From assembly GCA_035290965.1 (NCBI GenBank), contig DATDTD010000050.1, positions 1 to 13,465 on the forward strand: a DNA stretch of 13,465 nucleotides. Reading direction: 5' to 3'. Position numbers and translations under genes: made by a program. The notes under the pieces were generated by a model. That model saw nothing but the letters and a program-made list of their open reading frames with translations. It had not been told where the DNA came from and ran no database searches. Origin of the DNA: JAGVNX01 sp035290965 (lineage in GTDB: Archaea > Iainarchaeota > Iainarchaeia > Iainarchaeales > GCA-2688035). Positions 12,672-13,465 of this stretch are shown here, piece after piece; the first letter of the stretch is position 1; each line of letters opens with the position of its first letter.

Positions 12672-13465
12672 ATGCAAAACAAAAAAAAAGCCCTCATAAC
12701 AGCGGCACTGCTACTGTTCGCAACAGCAAGCTTCTTCTCAATAACAACAGCAGAAACACTGACATCACAAATAACATGGATAACACCGCAGACAACAAGC
12801 ATAGCAACAGCAATAACAGCAACAAGATGCATGAACTATCCCGGAAACAACAACATAACAGTAACAGTAATAGACTACCCGCAAAACACATACGACACAA
12901 ACGCAACAGTAACAGCAACAATATACAAACCAAACGGAGACACAAACAGCAACATACCATTCACAAACAATTCAGACGGAAACTACACAAAAACAATAAA
13001 CTTCGACACAAACGGAACATTCATTCTTGCAATACACGCAGTAAACGACACAAACAACAACATCACAGCAGACACAAACACATACATATACGTAGGAACA
13101 TTCGACATCAATATTTCTTTTTTAAGCAACAACTCCTCTTACTCAGGCGGAGACTCGGGAAGCATAAGAAACATGGTAAAAAACACAGACGGAAACGCAT
13201 TCACTGGATTGACGGGAACAACCACAATCTATTATCCGAACGCAACTGTTTTCGCACAGGACGCAACAATGGCAGAAACAGGAAACGGAGAATACTACTA
13301 CAACTTCATAATCCCAAACACAACAGGAACATACACGGCAACATCAGCATTCACATGCGGACTCTCAACTGATTCAAACAACGCAGGAAGATTCACTGTT
13401 ACAGGAACAGAAATTACTGCGGAAACTCCAGCGCCTGTGAGCCCGGGCGGCGGGGGAGGAGGCGG
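12672..13465 (+). CDS. Secreted Thr/Asn-rich Ig-like surface protein (3' end outside window)
   Basis: Open from the ATG to the window edge (264 codons, no stop), so partial. Residues 1-27 form a signal peptide (MQNKKK then ALITAALLLFATASFFSITTA). The mature part begins ETLTSQITWITPQTTSI. Two Ig-like beta domains follow: one around VTATIYKPNGD...GTFILAIHAV, and one around SGSIRNMVKNTDGNAFTGLTGTTTIYYPNA...GNGEYYYNFIIPNTTGTY, a pattern common in surface proteins of small-genome archaea and bacteria. The last visible residues are PAPVSPGGGGGG, a flexible glycine linker that often precedes a C-terminal domain or anchor. N-x-S/T sequons are frequent. Codon use is extreme: all Thr are ACA and nearly all Asn AAC up to about 13100, then it relaxes. 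The A9 run at codons 4-6 encodes KKK. Probably a cell-envelope protein; the exact role is unknown. Confidence 0.8.
   Translation, partial: MQNKKKALITAALLLFATASFFSITTAETLTSQITWITPQTTSIATAITATRCMNYPGNNNITVTVIDYPQNTYDTNATVTATIYKPNGDTNSNIPFTNNSDGNYTKTINFDTNGTFILAIHAVNDTNNNITADTNTYIYVGTFDINISFLSNNSSYSGGDSGSIRNMVKNTDGNAFTGLTGTTTIYYPNATVFAQDATMAETGNGEYYYNFIIPNTTGTYTATSAFTCGLSTDSNNAGRFTVTGTEITAETPAPVSPGGGGGG

Noticed and set aside
12694..12960. Leu/Cys-rich minus-strand frame resembling a membrane protein
   Set aside because: Antisense shadow created by the strong codon bias of the last gene; poly-Leu arises from GCA/ACA-type repeats read backwards.
12776..13372. His/Lys/Asn-rich plus-strand frame of 198 codons
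   Set aside because: A shifted reading of the ACA/AAC-rich surface-protein gene starting at 12672, which has a signal peptide and Ig-like domains.

Overview
The window looks archaeal, most likely a DPANN-type genome (a Diapherotrites- or Micrarchaeota-like lineage is my guess, not something the sequence proves). Evidence seen directly: TATA-box core promoters with a purine-rich BRE-like stretch just upstream (1337-1356 minus strand, 10741-10760 plus strand), an apparently leaderless start, oligo-T tracts after genes, and large secreted Asn/Thr-rich proteins. No RNA genes, CRISPR arrays or insertion sequences were found.

Left part (106-1316, minus strand): a two-gene operon of a winged-helix regulator (189 aa) and a nucleotidyltransferase-fold protein (214 aa). 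The genes overlap by ATGA, as in AbiEi/AbiEii (type IV toxin-antitoxin) pairs. The promoter has a strong TATA box about 27 bp before the ATG and a perfect 16-bp palindrome further upstream that could be the autoregulatory operator.

Centre (1493-10551, minus strand): a giant secreted protein of about 2738 aa and, 17 bp downstream, a 274-aa single-span membrane protein. The giant has a signal peptide, Ig-like domains, a DLNVPVPDEN-repeat linker, a macroglobulin-like MG2 domain, two tandem units of about 600-650 aa (each a right-handed beta-helix with FYNN/GGG coils followed by an Ig-like domain), and an 8-Cys tail. It has no C-terminal membrane anchor.

Right part (10809-13465, plus strand), divergent from the giant: a 222-aa secreted protein, a 331-aa single-span membrane protein that is a clear paralogue of the 274-aa protein, and the 5' part of another secreted Ig-like protein that runs off the window at a glycine-rich stretch. 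That last gene has extreme codon bias (every Thr is ACA over its first ~430 bases).

The main observation is a duplicated arrangement: a secreted surface protein followed by a membrane-anchored protein carrying the same unnamed domain (QPEFYxNF...YW...GYG...). The two copies are divergently arranged around a shared 257-bp intergenic region. I infer a cell-surface display or attachment system in which the small membrane proteins may anchor, assemble or modify the large secreted ones; the function of the shared domain is unknown to me.
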